Source: Sphingomicrobium sp. (GTDB lineage Bacteria; Pseudomonadota; Alphaproteobacteria; Sphingomonadales; Sphingomonadaceae). Taken from it: 64,000 nt of DNA. The stretch covers positions 766,938 to 830,937 of the forward strand of contig DATCMI010000001.1 of assembly GCA_036563485.1 (NCBI GenBank), read 5' to 3'. Numbering within the stretch: position 1 is the stretch's first letter; each line of letters starts with the position of its first letter. Of the stretch, positions 36,780 to 44,984 are shown piece by piece. The translations under genes were made by a program, and so were the position numbers. Under the pieces are notes generated by a model. The model was not told the DNA's origin. It did no database searches and saw only the letters and a program-made list of their open reading frames with translations.

Positions 36780-36970
36780 TTCGATTGAATCCCATAGATG
36801 CAGAAGCGACGAGCGACGCCCCGGGTCGTCTAAGCAGTTACCGCTCTGCGATGTTGCCCACATGGGCATCGGCGACACGGAATACCATCAAACAAAATCA
36901 CTTAGAGTGATCGATGCACCGGCTTCGCACCCACGTTGACTGGAACGCGCTCAGTCTCGCATGTCCGCAA

Positions 36971-37031
36971 TGGGTCGAAAGCAGACCAAGCCGCTTACGT
37001 CCGGACAGGGGTGGGAAGCAGACGTTAGTCA
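36971..37031 (+). repeat. Dispersed intergenic repeat, copy 9 (double unit)
   Basis: The units are TGGGTCGAAAGCAGACCAAG and GGGTGGGAAGCAGACGTTAG about 20 bases later. It abuts the 3' end of the orphan nuoB. Confidence 0.8.
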
Positions 37032-37032
37032 C

Positions 37033-37530
37033 TCACCGCTCGATCGTGCCTTCGCGTCGGATTTTTCGCTGAAGTGTCATGATGCCGTAAAGCAAAGCTT
37101 CGGGTGTTGGCGGGCACCCTGGCACATAGACGTCAACGGGGACGATGCGGTCGCAGCCCCGCACCACAGAATAGCTGTAATGATAGTAGCCACCGCCATT
37201 GGCGCAGCTGCCCATTGAGATCACGTAACGTGGCTCGCTCATCTGATCGTAAACCCTGCGGAACGGCGCAGCCATCTTGTTCACGAGCGTGCCCGCGACG
37301 ATCATCACGTCGGACTGCCGGGGGCTTGCCCGGGGTGCCGATCCGAACCGCTCTAAGTCATACCTAGGCATGTTGGTGTGAATCAGCTCTACGGCGCAGC
37401 ACGCTAGGCCGAAAGTCATCCACCAAAGGGAGCCAGTTCGGGCCCAATTGAAGAGGTCTTCAGTGGTAGTGACCATGAAGCCCTTCTCGTTGAGCGCTCG
37501 CTGCACTTCCTGCAGTTGTTTCTGCTGCAC
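37033..37530 (-). CDS. nuoB: Orphan NADH-quinone oxidoreductase subunit B, N-terminus frameshifted
   Basis: The NuoB core is intact over 165 codons from GTG 37530. The four cluster-N2 cysteines are present in [20 protein letters not shown] and [10 protein letters not shown]. An upstream in-phase start is lost: a normal-looking NuoB beginning ([19 protein letters not shown]) starts at 37619 in another frame, and joins the core only if one C is restored in GGGCTGG near 37545. No other nuo genes are near, so this is a solitary paralogue, either decaying or translated from the internal GTG. Complex I function would need the remaining subunits from elsewhere. Confidence 0.8.
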   Translation of the reverse strand: MQQKQLQEVQRALNEKGFMVTTTEDLFNWARTGSLWWMTFGLACCAVELIHTNMPRYDLERFGSAPRASPRQSDVMIVAGTLVNKMAAPFRRVYDQMSEPRYVISMGSCANGGGYYHYSYSVVRGCDRIVPVDVYVPGCPPTPEALLYGIMTLQRKIRREGTIER

Positions 37531-37817
37531 ACCGCCCGGAACCAGCCCGGCAATGCGGGCAAGCCTTCTTCAGTCGGCAGACCAGTCGGCGTTTCGTTCC
37601 TGCCCAGCATTACAGTCATGGCGAGCTCCTTAAGAGTCGGCGGTACGCTTCTGATGCGACCGCGCCTTAACTTGCGGCAGCAAACCCCGGGCGCTGGTTG
37701 GTCCTCCCCGAGCCTAGCGAGTCGGCAACAGAGGGCACTGGAGAGCTCCCGCTCTGAGCACGGGTTTTTCTCAATGCCGATGACCCAACAGGCCTAGCCT
37801 TCCTCGCGGTCAGGCTT

Positions 37818-37946
37818 CTAGGCTTCGTCCTCGAGTTCGTCAGCGATGTGGTTGAGTTCGACCCGATCAGCTGGACTGCGCGCGTCTTCGGCCAACCGTC
37901 GACATGTCTTTGGCCGTTCCCGGAAGCGTGCGGCATCGTTCGACAT
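37818..37946 (-). CDS. Small charged protein (42 aa)
   Basis: ATG at 37946 begins MSNDAARFRERPKTCRRLAE, continuing in a charged helical stretch (ADRVELNHIADELEDEA). This resembles a frequent class of 40-60 aa alphaproteobacterial proteins containing CRxLAE...AxR. The ribosome-binding site is weak. The function is unknown; it may be a remnant since its neighbours are broken. Confidence 0.5.
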   Translation of the reverse strand: MSNDAARFRERPKTCRRLAEDARSPADRVELNHIADELEDEA

Positions 37947-37966
37947 GGCAACACAACTTACATGGG

Positions 37967-38104
37967 TTAATGGCGTTGCTGCCGTTCCAAACCCGTAGCG
38001 TTAAAACCGCGCAACTCACCAGCAGCCGCGAGGTCGGGGAACTCCTTGCCCTCGTGGTCCTCAGCATCAACGTCGTTGTGCAAGTGGAAGTAGAACACGG
38101 GCAC
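37967..38104 (-). pseudogene. Truncated DUF6894 protein
   Basis: From GTG 38104 the frame reads PVFYFHLHNDVDAEDHEG then KEFPDLAAAGEL, the N-terminal signature of the small DUF6894 family. Within about 28 codons it loses family character; the neighbouring frame (AVLTLRVWNG) seems to continue, so a frameshift near 38028 truncated it. Normal members are about 80 aa. Confidence 0.55.
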
Positions 38105-38167
38105 TTCCGTATAGCTGCAAATACGCCGATAGGTTCCGCCCCCGCTAACTGGCGCTAACGTACAGAA

Positions 38168-38190
38168 TGGGTGGAAAGCGGACATAAGCC
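38168..38190 (+). repeat. Dispersed intergenic repeat, copy 10
   Basis: Core GGGTGGAAAGCGGACATAAG. It is the rightmost copy found, 2 kb left of the tRNA-Ser gene. Confidence 0.8.
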
Positions 38191-38293
38191 GCGATCGTCC
38201 TGTATAGCTGGCGTGGACGCCACAAAAGCCAGTTGGCAGTCGCGTCCGAGGGACTGTACGTACCAAAGCGGTTCGACTGCCAGGGAGGCTGCG

Positions 38294-38510
38294 GTGCGCC
38301 TGTTTCTCCTACCTTTCTTAATTGCGCTGATGGCTGCGTCCGCTCCCGGTTCATCCGCCGGAGAGCATCACGTGCGCACCACTGATGGGGTGGAGCTCTG
38401 GTACAGGGTCGCCGGGGTCAGCAGGGGGCTCCCCGTCATCTTTATTCATGGGGGGCCTGGCGAGGGTAGTCAGGCGATGCAGGCCCTAGGAGGCCCTGCA
38501 CTCGATTGGA
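38294..38510 (+). pseudogene. 5' remnant of a secreted alpha/beta hydrolase
   Basis: GTG 38294 with GGAGG upstream starts a signal peptide (MRLFLLPFLIALMAASAPGS) followed by VELWYRVAGV and the oxyanion-loop motif FIHGGPGEGSQAMQALGG. After about residue 70 the hydrolase text stops abruptly and the frame ends at 38557 in unrelated sequence. The catalytic Ser, Asp and His are missing, so the product is dead. The break at about 38508 looks like a recombination junction with the integrase unit. Confidence 0.75.
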
Positions 38511-38808
38511 AGTGCCGGATGAACTCGCTGATGTTAGGCATCGCACCCCCATGCTGAGACATCCAGGCTTTGGCCTCTCTTCGGACCATGCTTTTGAACG
38601 GGCCAGATGATTGACGGAACGCCGGCGTAAGCCTGTTAGCCAACGACTTTCGGGCTTCTGCTAGGAGGCCGCGCTCAACGTCGGTGAGGGGGCCCTGCAA
38701 CTCTTCGGCAATTTCTGCTTCCTCAACGGCGTGGTCGAACGCTTCATCGAAGGAGAGCTCTTTGAACCCGCCCCTGCCGTGAGGCTTGCGGTCAATTTTC
38801 GCTATCAT
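38470..38808 (-). CDS. Hypothetical protein linked to integrase, 3' end likely rearranged
   Basis: The protein is 112 aa; ATG overlaps the integrase stop (ATGA). It is a charged, helical cytoplasmic protein (KELSFDEAFDHAVEEAEIAE, RREAKAWMSQHGG). The last dozen residues are read from the antisense of the hydrolase remnant, so the native C-terminus was lost at the 38508 junction. Function unknown; perhaps an excision or regulatory factor of the element. Confidence 0.6.
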   Translation of the reverse strand: MIAKIDRKPHGRGGFKELSFDEAFDHAVEEAEIAEELQGPLTDVERGLLAEARKSLANRLTPAFRQSSGPFKSMVRREAKAWMSQHGGAMPNISEFIRHFQSSAGPPRACIA

Positions 38809-40034
38809 GCTCGCTTCTCAGCGAGCGCTACAACGTTGCTCCGATCGGAGAGGACGTAGCACGCCCAGGCCGGCATCAGCTTGTCGCGGCGTTCGGCATA
38901 GTAGGTGGTCCGCTTGTAAGCAGCCTCAACTTTGTCTGGGTTCCCGTGTGCCAGCGCAGCTTCGGCCCACGCATCTGCGAAGCCAGTTTCGGCAGCCCAG
39001 TCGCGGAACGAGCTGCGGAAGCCGTGAACCGTAAAGTCACCACCGCCCGCGATACGAAGAACTTTGCCCATGGTGGCATCACTAAGCGGCTGTCGCTTTA
39101 GTCCCGGGAAAACGGGATCATCCATCCGTCCTCGGCTACGTTCCTTCGCAAGCTTCAGAATCTCAGCCACGGCCGGCACAAGCGGGATGATGTGCAGCCG
39201 GCCTGCCTTCATGCGCTCTGCGGGGATCCTCCATTCGCCGGCCTCCACATCAATTTCCTGCCACGTTGCGCCCCTGACCTCATTCGATCGCGCTGCCGTG
39301 AGAATATGGAATTGAAGCGCCAGGCGCCCGACTGATGATTCACCAGTGCGGAGCTGCTCCATGAATGCCGGGAGGTCCGCATAAGGCATAGCGGCGAAGT
39401 TCCGGCCCTTAGGCTGCTTGATCCCGCCCATCAGCTTGTTGACCGCCCGGATGGGGGCTTCCGCCTCGCGCCAGCCCTTTCCGTGCGCGTAGTCGAGAAC
39501 TACGCCCACGCGCTGCCTCACTCGACGTGCCGTCTCGGCCTTGGAGAGCCAGATGGGTAGCAAGACCTTCTGCACGTCGGCCGCGTCAATCTGATCAACG
39601 GTCATTTCGCCGATCAGCGCAAACACATAATTCTCGAGCGTCGTCAGCCACTGGGCGCCATGCTTGCCGTTGCGCCAGCCCTTGGAGACCTGCTGATGAT
39701 ATTCCCGTGCTGCTTGCTCGAATGTCGGTGTAACGACGTGCTCGACCCGCCAATGTGCGGCGGGGTTCTCCCCCGCCTTGGCGAGCTCACGCCCAATACG
39801 CGCCTTTTCCCGCGCCTCGGTGAGCGTGAGCGACTTGCGCCGGTAAATCGGCAGATCGGTTTCAACCGGCTCAGCTGCGAATGAGCCAATGCCGTAGTCG
39901 CGCCTCTTGCCCTCGTGCTGGACCCGCAAGACCCATGATTTTGCGCCTGAAGGCTTGACCAGCAAGTACAGACCGCGACCATCGGAATGACGCCCGGGTT
40001 TTGCATGTTGTGCCTGCTTCGTCGTTAGACCCAT
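38805..40034 (-). CDS. Tyrosine-type site-specific integrase (P4 family)
   Basis: About 409 aa from ATG 40034, preceded by GGGGGAG; the frame is open to 40097. The N-terminal arm-binding domain (GRGLYLLVKPSGAKSWVLR) and catalytic domain are those of tRNA-targeting island integrases. Catalytic residues are visible: Arg in TAARSNEVRGATW, HGFRSSFRDWAAE (HxxR), the second His in ALAHGNPDKV, and the nucleophile Tyr in AAYKRTTYYAERR. It lies 141 bases from the 3' end of tRNA-Ser, its likely attachment site, and reads away from it. Confidence 0.93.
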   Translation of the reverse strand: MGLTTKQAQHAKPGRHSDGRGLYLLVKPSGAKSWVLRVQHEGKRRDYGIGSFAAEPVETDLPIYRRKSLTLTEAREKARIGRELAKAGENPAAHWRVEHVVTPTFEQAAREYHQQVSKGWRNGKHGAQWLTTLENYVFALIGEMTVDQIDAADVQKVLLPIWLSKAETARRVRQRVGVVLDYAHGKGWREAEAPIRAVNKLMGGIKQPKGRNFAAMPYADLPAFMEQLRTGESSVGRLALQFHILTAARSNEVRGATWQEIDVEAGEWRIPAERMKAGRLHIIPLVPAVAEILKLAKERSRGRMDDPVFPGLKRQPLSDATMGKVLRIAGGGDFTVHGFRSSFRDWAAETGFADAWAEAALAHGNPDKVEAAYKRTTYYAERRDKLMPAWACYVLSDRSNVVALAEKRA

Positions 40035-40125
40035 CGCTAAGCTCCCCCATTCGTTACCCCACTGTAAGTGGGATTTGGCGAAACAGCAATGGACCACATG
40101 AGCCGGTCCATCGTGTCAAGTCATT

Positions 40126-40148
40126 CGTATCATGTTGAAAATGATACG
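40126..40148. other. Perfect 8-bp inverted repeat between integrase and tRNA-Ser
   Basis: CGTATCAT, a 7-base loop, then ATGATACG. There is no T-tract on either side. It could be an operator or arm-type site for the integrase, or a processing/termination hairpin for the tRNA. Confidence 0.5.
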
Positions 40149-40174
40149 TTGTAAGACATCATGAGATTGGAAGC

Positions 40175-40265
40175 TGGCGGAGCGGGAGGGATTCGAACCC
40201 TCGATACGGTTTTGCCGTATACTCACTTTCCAGGCGAGCGCCTTCGACCACTCGGCCACCGCTCC
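40175..40265 (-). tRNA. tRNA-Ser (GGA anticodon)
   Basis: A full serine tRNA with a long variable arm can be folded. The acceptor stem is GGAGCGG/CCGCTCC, the anticodon stem-loop is CTCGC-CTGGAAA-GTGAG with anticodon GGA, the variable arm TATACGGCAAAACCGTAT is a hairpin, and the T-arm is GAGGG-TTCGAAT-CCCTC. The 3' CCA is encoded. It reads UCC/UCU codons. It marks the border between the accessory region on the left and conserved genes on the right. Confidence 0.96.
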
Positions 40266-40378
40266 GCCGCACCCGGACGGGTGCATTTCAAGAAAGCGCC
40301 TGGAAGGCCGCCCATCTAGAGAGGGCTGCCGCGCGGGGCAAGGTTGCCGGGCGTAACGAGCGCCCCTAGTCCAGCGGC

Positions 40379-40789
40379 ATGACGCCTTCGGAGCGCCTTT
40401 CCGGCCGCATGCCGACCGCCGCCGACATTGAGGCGATCGCCCGGCGCACGCTCGACCGACTGCCGTCGCCATTCTCCGAAAGCCTGGGCGATATCGTCCT
40501 GCTGATCGAACCCGTGGCCGATGTGGAGACCGCGCGGAGCGTCGGTCTCGACGATCCGATGGAGCTGAGCGGCCTCTATCACGGCATCCCGCTAAACGAG
40601 CAGAGCGTCAGCGATTCGGGGCGCCTGCCCGAACAGATCATGCTCTACACGCGCCCCATCCTGCTCGAGTGGGAAGAGACGGACGTCAGCCTCGAAGCTC
40701 TCGTCTCACACATCGTCATCCATGAAGTCGGCCATCATTTCGGCTTTTCCGACGAGGACATGCACGCGCTGGAGGAGGAGGCGGAGTGA
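40379..40789 (+). CDS. Zincin-like metallopeptidase family protein
   Basis: The protein is 136 aa. The zinc site is HEVGHHFGFSDEDMHALE, the HExxHxxG..DE pattern of the minimal-gluzincin (Zincin_1) family. The rest (LDRLPSPFSESLGDIVLLIE, GLYHGIPL, ILLEWEE) is typical of these short cytoplasmic proteins. The substrate is unknown. Its stop overlaps the ccmA start (GTGA), so it is co-translated with the heme exporter genes. Confidence 0.9.
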   Translation: MTPSERLSGRMPTAADIEAIARRTLDRLPSPFSESLGDIVLLIEPVADVETARSVGLDDPMELSGLYHGIPLNEQSVSDSGRLPEQIMLYTRPILLEWEETDVSLEALVSHIVIHEVGHHFGFSDEDMHALEEEAE

Positions 40790-41337
40790 CAGCGCTGCTG
40801 CGCTTCCAGGACGTCGCGCTCGTGCGCGGCGGGCGCCTTCTGTTCGAAAATCTGAGCTTTGCACTTGCGCCGGGGGAAGCGCTGCAGCTCGCGGGCCCGA
40901 ACGGCACCGGAAAATCGAGCCTGATCCGTCTCGCCGCCGGCCTGCTGAACGCCGCGGGCGGCACAGTCGAACGCAGCCCGCTGGCGCTGTCCGACGATCA
41001 TGCAGCACTCGATCGTGAGCTGCCGCTTCAATCCGCGCTCCGCTTCTGGGGCGCCGACGTCAGCACGGCGCTGGACCAGCTCGGGATCGGCCATCTTGCC
41101 CCCGTTCCGGTGCGGCTTCTGTCGTCCGGCCAGCTGAAGCGCGCTTCGCTCGCCCGCGTTGCCGCGTCCGGCGCGCCTTTGTGGCTGCTCGACGAGCCGC
41201 TGAACGCGCTGGACGCCGACGGTGTCGAGCGCCTGGGACAAGTCGTCGCTGCGCATCGCGCCGGCGGCGGTGCGGTGCTCGCCGCCTCGCACCAGCCGCT
41301 CGCCGGTGACTGGCGGCGCCTGGAGCTGGGCGCATGA
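40786..41337 (+). CDS. ccmA: Heme exporter ATP-binding protein CcmA
   Basis: The protein is 183 aa from GTG, overlapping the preceding stop. It is an ABC ATPase with Walker A in AGPNGTGKSSLIRLAAG, signature LLSSGQLKRASLARV, Walker B WLLDEPLNALD and switch His in AASHQPL. With CcmB it forms the transporter that releases heme-charged CcmE in system I cytochrome c maturation. Only ccmA and ccmB are here; ccmC-I are not adjacent. Confidence 0.92.
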   Translation: MTALLRFQDVALVRGGRLLFENLSFALAPGEALQLAGPNGTGKSSLIRLAAGLLNAAGGTVERSPLALSDDHAALDRELPLQSALRFWGADVSTALDQLGIGHLAPVPVRLLSSGQLKRASLARVAASGAPLWLLDEPLNALDADGVERLGQVVAAHRAGGGAVLAASHQPLAGDWRRLELGA

Positions 41338-41951
41338 TCGGGGCGCTGATCGCCCGCGACCTGCGCCGCGCCTTTGCCGGCGGTGCATGGCTGCCGATCG
41401 CCTTCTTCCTGCTCGTCGCCGCGCTCATCCCGTTCGCCGTCGGCCCGGACGCCCGGTTGCTCGCCCGGATCGGTCCCGGCATTCTCTGGATCGCGGCGCT
41501 CACTGCGGCGCTCTTGCCCATCGAGCGCCTCGTCGAGCCCGACCGTGCGGATGGGATCCTCGACCAACTCACGCTCCACGGCATGGCCGAGGAGACGGTC
41601 GCCTTCGCCAAGATCGCCGCTCACTGGCTCGCCTTCGCTCCGCTGCTGCTGATCGCCGCTGTCCCCGCTTCAGCCCTCCTGGCGATCGACGGCGAGACGC
41701 TGCTCCGCACCGAAATCGCGCTCCTGATCGGCACGCCCGGGCTCGCCGCACTCGCGGTTGCCGTCGCGGCGGTGACGGCCGGCCTGCCGCGGGCAGGCGC
41801 GCTTGCAGGCTTGCTCCTCCTCCCGCTCGCGGTGCCGCTGCTGATTTTCGGCGCAGCCGAGGCGCTCCTCCTCGAGGGGGCCGTATCGCTGCTGCTGACG
41901 GCTGCGGCTCCCTTCGTTGCCGGCGCCGCGATCCGCGCTTCTAGGACCTAG
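41334..41951 (+). CDS. ccmB: Heme exporter membrane protein CcmB
   Basis: The protein is 205 aa with about six membrane helices (WLPIAFFLLVAALIPFAVG, WIAALTAALLPIERLVEPD, LIGTPGLAALAVAVAAVTAG and others). The ATG overlaps the ccmA stop. The RADGILDQL-type loop is typical of CcmB. It is the membrane partner of CcmA in cytochrome c biogenesis and converges on the methyltransferase gene with an 11-base overlap. Confidence 0.92.
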   Translation: MIGALIARDLRRAFAGGAWLPIAFFLLVAALIPFAVGPDARLLARIGPGILWIAALTAALLPIERLVEPDRADGILDQLTLHGMAEETVAFAKIAAHWLAFAPLLLIAAVPASALLAIDGETLLRTEIALLIGTPGLAALAVAVAAVTAGLPRAGALAGLLLLPLAVPLLIFGAAEALLLEGAVSLLLTAAAPFVAGAAIRASRT

Positions 41952-42804
41952 ACCAGCGGGCAAAAATGGCGGTGGGCAGGAGCAACCCCCGCGCTTCCTC
42001 GCGCACCGCCATCTCGCCAAGGTCGACCTTGCCCCCCAGATCGCCGAACAGCTGGCTGACCAGCTCGCCGATCGACAGCGCCGACATGCGCACCGCGTAA
42101 ACGGTCAGCACCAGGAAGCGGCTGTTCTCGTCCAGCAGCTTGCGGCAGTCGGCGAGCAGCGGCGCCAAATCCTCCTCCAGCCGCCACACTTCGCCAGTCG
42201 GGCCGCGGCCGAACTTCGGCGGGTCGAGCAGGATTCCGTCGTATCGCCGCCCCCGCCGCACTTCGCGCGCGGTGAACTTGGTCGCGTCGTCGACAATCCA
42301 GCGGATCGGCTTGTCGGCGAACCCGGACAGCTGCGCATTGGCCTTGCCCTGCTCGACCGACTTCTTCGACGCGTCGACATGGACCGTCCGCGCCCCAGCC
42401 TCGCTCAGCTGCAGCGTTCCGACGCCCGTGTAGCCGAACAGGTTGAGTACTTCCGCGTCCCTCGAGCGATCGCGCATCCAGTCCCATTGCGGTGCCATGT
42501 CCGGGAAGAAGCCGAGGTGGCGGAACGGCGTCAGCGAGGCGGCAAAACGTACGTCGCCGCGCGTCAGCGGCCATTCGCGCGGCACCGCCCGGTGCTGGAC
42601 CCAGCGCCCGCCGCCCTCCTCATCGGAGCCGGGGACGAAGGTCGCGTCTGGATCCCAGTCGTCCCGTGCCGGCGCCCACATCGCCTGCGGCTCGGGCCGG
42701 ACGACCTGCACGTCGCCATAGCGCTCGAGCTTCTGGCCATTACCGCAGTCGATCAGCGCCCAATCGGGCCAGCGCTCGGCGACGATGGTCGTCAGCTGCG
42801 TCAC
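41941..42804 (-). CDS. Class I SAM-dependent rRNA-type methyltransferase
   Basis: The protein is 287 aa. The SAM-binding motif is VLNLFGYTGVGTLQLSEAG with acidic HVDASKKSVE, and the catalytic-loop motif ILLDPPKFGRG is that of the RlmI/RlmK-like (methyltransferase_10) family that modifies 23S rRNA cytosine. The N-terminal PUA domain of RlmI is absent, so the exact target is uncertain. Its ATG overlaps the M16 peptidase stop. Confidence 0.85.
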   Translation of the reverse strand: MTQLTTIVAERWPDWALIDCGNGQKLERYGDVQVVRPEPQAMWAPARDDWDPDATFVPGSDEEGGGRWVQHRAVPREWPLTRGDVRFAASLTPFRHLGFFPDMAPQWDWMRDRSRDAEVLNLFGYTGVGTLQLSEAGARTVHVDASKKSVEQGKANAQLSGFADKPIRWIVDDATKFTAREVRRGRRYDGILLDPPKFGRGPTGEVWRLEEDLAPLLADCRKLLDENSRFLVLTVYAVRMSALSIGELVSQLFGDLGGKVDLGEMAVREEARGLLLPTAIFARWSRS

Positions 42805-44030
42805 GCGGCAACCGCGAGCTGCGTCCCCACCGATGACACCGCCACACGACCGTCGAGGAGCGCGCGTCCAGCGTCGCGGGCGGCAGTGACGTCGACCGAA
42901 CGGAGTTCGCCGAGCAACTCGTCAAGCGGCACGATGCGCCCGAAGACTTCGATGGAGCGCGCCATGTGATCGGCACGGCCCTGCGCGCCTTCGAGGCTCA
43001 TCAGCAGCCCGGCCTCGAGTTGCGCCCGGGCGCGGTTGAGCTCGTCTTCGGCGAGGCTTTCCACGGCGCCGGCGAGCACCTGGCGGGCAAGATGCATCGA
43101 TTCGACGGCGCGCCCGCGGTCCGCGGCGCAGCTCAGCGCAACGATGCCAGTGTCGGCATAGGCCTGGTGCCAGGCGCTGACCGAGTAAGCGAGGCCGCGC
43201 TCCTCGCGCAGTTCCTGGAACAGGCGCGACGACATGCCGCCCCCAAGCGCCTGCACGAACAGCGACAGCGCGGGCAGCCGCGGGTCGGCGGCGGCGAAGC
43301 CGGGAAGCCCAAGGCACCAGTGGGCCTGCTCGAACTCCCGCTGGTCGTTGCGGATGCCGCCGGTGAACTCGGCGCGGCCGATCGGCACGCCGGGCCAGTC
43401 GGCCATGTCGCCGAACAGCCTTTCCGCGAGGTTGAGCACATGATCCGGGTCGACCTTGCCGCTGGCCGACAGGATCAGCCGCGACGGGATCAGTTCATCG
43501 CGGATCCACCCTCGGCAATCGTCGGTGCTGATCGACCTGATGCTTTCCGCCGTGCCGAGCACGGAGCGGCCGATCGGCTGTCCCGAGAACGCCGCTTCGA
43601 ACAGATGATCGTGGACCAGGTCGTCCGGCGCGTCGACAGCCTCGCCGAGTTCCGAAAGGATAACCGCCTTCTCGCGCTCGAGATCGTCGTCCTGAAGGTG
43701 CGGCGCGCGCAGGAAGTCGGCAATCAGCCCGGCGAGCAGGTCGACATCCTTCGCCAGCGTGCGGCCGTAGAAGACCGTCTGGTCGCGCGCGGTCCAGGCG
43801 TTGATGACCCCCCCGACATCCTCGATCGCTTCGGCGATCTGCCGCGTGTCGCGCTCCCCCGCGCCCTTGAACACCATATGCTCGACGACATGGGCCAGGC
43901 CCGACAAATGCTCCGGTTCGGAACGAGAGCCGACCATCGCGTAGACGCCAAGGGCGACCGACTGCGCGCCTGGCATCGGGTCGACCGCGACCTTCATGCC
44001 GTTCGCCAGCACGTGCATTTCGGCGCTCAC
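42801..44030 (-). CDS. M16 family zinc metallopeptidase
   Basis: The protein is 409 aa from GTG 44030, overlapping the SURF1 stop (GTGA). The inverted zinc motif is HVVEHMVFKG (HxxEH), with the downstream glutamate in ILSELGEAVD. The C-terminal half is a second M16-type fold with the LREERGLAYSVSAWHQ motif. It is soluble with no signal peptide. Single-chain bacterial M16 proteases of this kind degrade small peptides, including processed signal peptides. It is placed at the end of the cytochrome oxidase assembly operon. Confidence 0.92.
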   Translation of the reverse strand: MSAEMHVLANGMKVAVDPMPGAQSVALGVYAMVGSRSEPEHLSGLAHVVEHMVFKGAGERDTRQIAEAIEDVGGVINAWTARDQTVFYGRTLAKDVDLLAGLIADFLRAPHLQDDDLEREKAVILSELGEAVDAPDDLVHDHLFEAAFSGQPIGRSVLGTAESIRSISTDDCRGWIRDELIPSRLILSASGKVDPDHVLNLAERLFGDMADWPGVPIGRAEFTGGIRNDQREFEQAHWCLGLPGFAAADPRLPALSLFVQALGGGMSSRLFQELREERGLAYSVSAWHQAYADTGIVALSCAADRGRAVESMHLARQVLAGAVESLAEDELNRARAQLEAGLLMSLEGAQGRADHMARSIEVFGRIVPLDELLGELRSVDVTAARDAGRALLDGRVAVSSVGTQLAVAA

Positions 44031-44623
44031 GGCCGGCGCTCCGCGGTGCGGCGTCCCCGCACGGCAAGCAGGAAGATGACGAGCGCAATGGCGGCGAAAG
44101 CGAACCACTGCACGGCATATGAGCGGTGGTTGTTCGGAATGGTGGCGAGCGACGGTTGGGCGCTCGGCTGCAACCCCGCCGGCGCGCCTGCCGCGACCAG
44201 ACGGATGCCGTTCTTGCGATCCGGTGCGATCACCCCGCTGACGAGGCCACCGGGCCAATCGAAACGTGCATTGGGGTTCTTCGACCAGCCCAGGTCCACG
44301 GTCATGACCGGCCCGGGGCTGGTCGGTGCGCACTCGACGATATGGGCGTAGCCCGGCTCTCCGGCCATGTTCGCGCCGGCCACCGCGCGCTTCGCGACCA
44401 CGCGCGGGCACAAGCCGGTCGCGTGCCGGAACAGCGGCAGCTGGTCCTCCCGCAGCGGCGTCGCCGGCCAGGCGATCGGCGGCATGTTTTCCGCCGCCTG
44501 GTAGCGGGCGATGAGGCGGTCCTTTTCGCCGGCCCGCTTCAATTGCCAGATGCCGAGCGCGATCATCACCGCGACGGCTGCGGCGACGAAGATCGTCGCG
44601 ATGACCGGGAAGCGACGGGTCAC
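44027..44623 (-). CDS. SURF1 cytochrome oxidase assembly protein
   Basis: The protein is 198 aa from GTG 44623 (GTGA overlap with the DUF983 gene). Transmembrane helix 1 is at about 8-27 (VIATIFVAAAVAVMIALGIW), immediately followed by the WQLKRAGEKDRLI motif of SURF1; the C-terminal helix (WFAFAAIALVIFLLA) is preceded by NNHRSYAVQW. It helps insert heme a into subunit I of aa3 oxidase. Confidence 0.92.
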   Translation of the reverse strand: MTRRFPVIATIFVAAAVAVMIALGIWQLKRAGEKDRLIARYQAAENMPPIAWPATPLREDQLPLFRHATGLCPRVVAKRAVAGANMAGEPGYAHIVECAPTSPGPVMTVDLGWSKNPNARFDWPGGLVSGVIAPDRKNGIRLVAAGAPAGLQPSAQPSLATIPNNHRSYAVQWFAFAAIALVIFLLAVRGRRTAERRP

Positions 44624-44976
44624 GGGGCAATCCGCCCTTCGCGCGCCCGATGCTTGTATTCCTGCGCCAGCAGCCACGCCTTTCCGACGCGCAGCCCGCC
44701 GACGGTCAGCCCAGCTGCAACCGGAATCCAAACGAGGTGGACCCACCAACGGGGCGAGAAGGCGCCGTCCACCACCAGCGCGCCGACGACGGTGATCGTC
44801 CCGACGATGAAGATCAGGAACGCCGCCGGACCGTCTCCGACGTTGAAGCTGTCATAGTCGAGCCCACAGCTGCGGCACTTCGGCGCGAAGCTCACCCATC
44901 CGCGAAACAGCGTATGCGCCCCGCAGCGCGGGCAGTCGCCCTTAAGCGCCGCTTTGCCGGCGGAAGGTTCAGCCAC
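44620..44976 (-). CDS. DUF983 zinc-ribbon membrane protein (oxidase cluster copy)
   Basis: The protein is 118 aa from GTG 44976, preceded by AAGGA. Two CxxC pairs (GDCPRCGAHTLFRG, CRSCGLDYDSF) and two membrane helices follow (FLIFIVGTITVVGALVV, HLVWIPVAAGLTVGGL). DUF983 genes sit in cytochrome oxidase operons of alphaproteobacteria, so a role in oxidase assembly is presumed. A second copy lies at 36360-36779. Confidence 0.9.
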   Translation of the reverse strand: MAEPSAGKAALKGDCPRCGAHTLFRGWVSFAPKCRSCGLDYDSFNVGDGPAAFLIFIVGTITVVGALVVDGAFSPRWWVHLVWIPVAAGLTVGGLRVGKAWLLAQEYKHRAREGRIAP

Positions 44977-44984
44977 GCCGATCC

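Noticed and set aside
1-40175. One intact genomic island bounded by tRNA-Ser
   Set aside because: No second attachment repeat was found and the integrase unit has a deletion scar at 38508; accessory character alone does not show a single element.
42966-44351. 461-codon rightward frame over the M16 peptidase
   Set aside because: Shadow of a well-supported gene in GC-rich sequence; His/Arg-rich with no family.
44031-44630. Upstream extension of the M16 frame
   Set aside because: The text overlaps SURF1 in another frame; the HxxEH protein starts at 44030.
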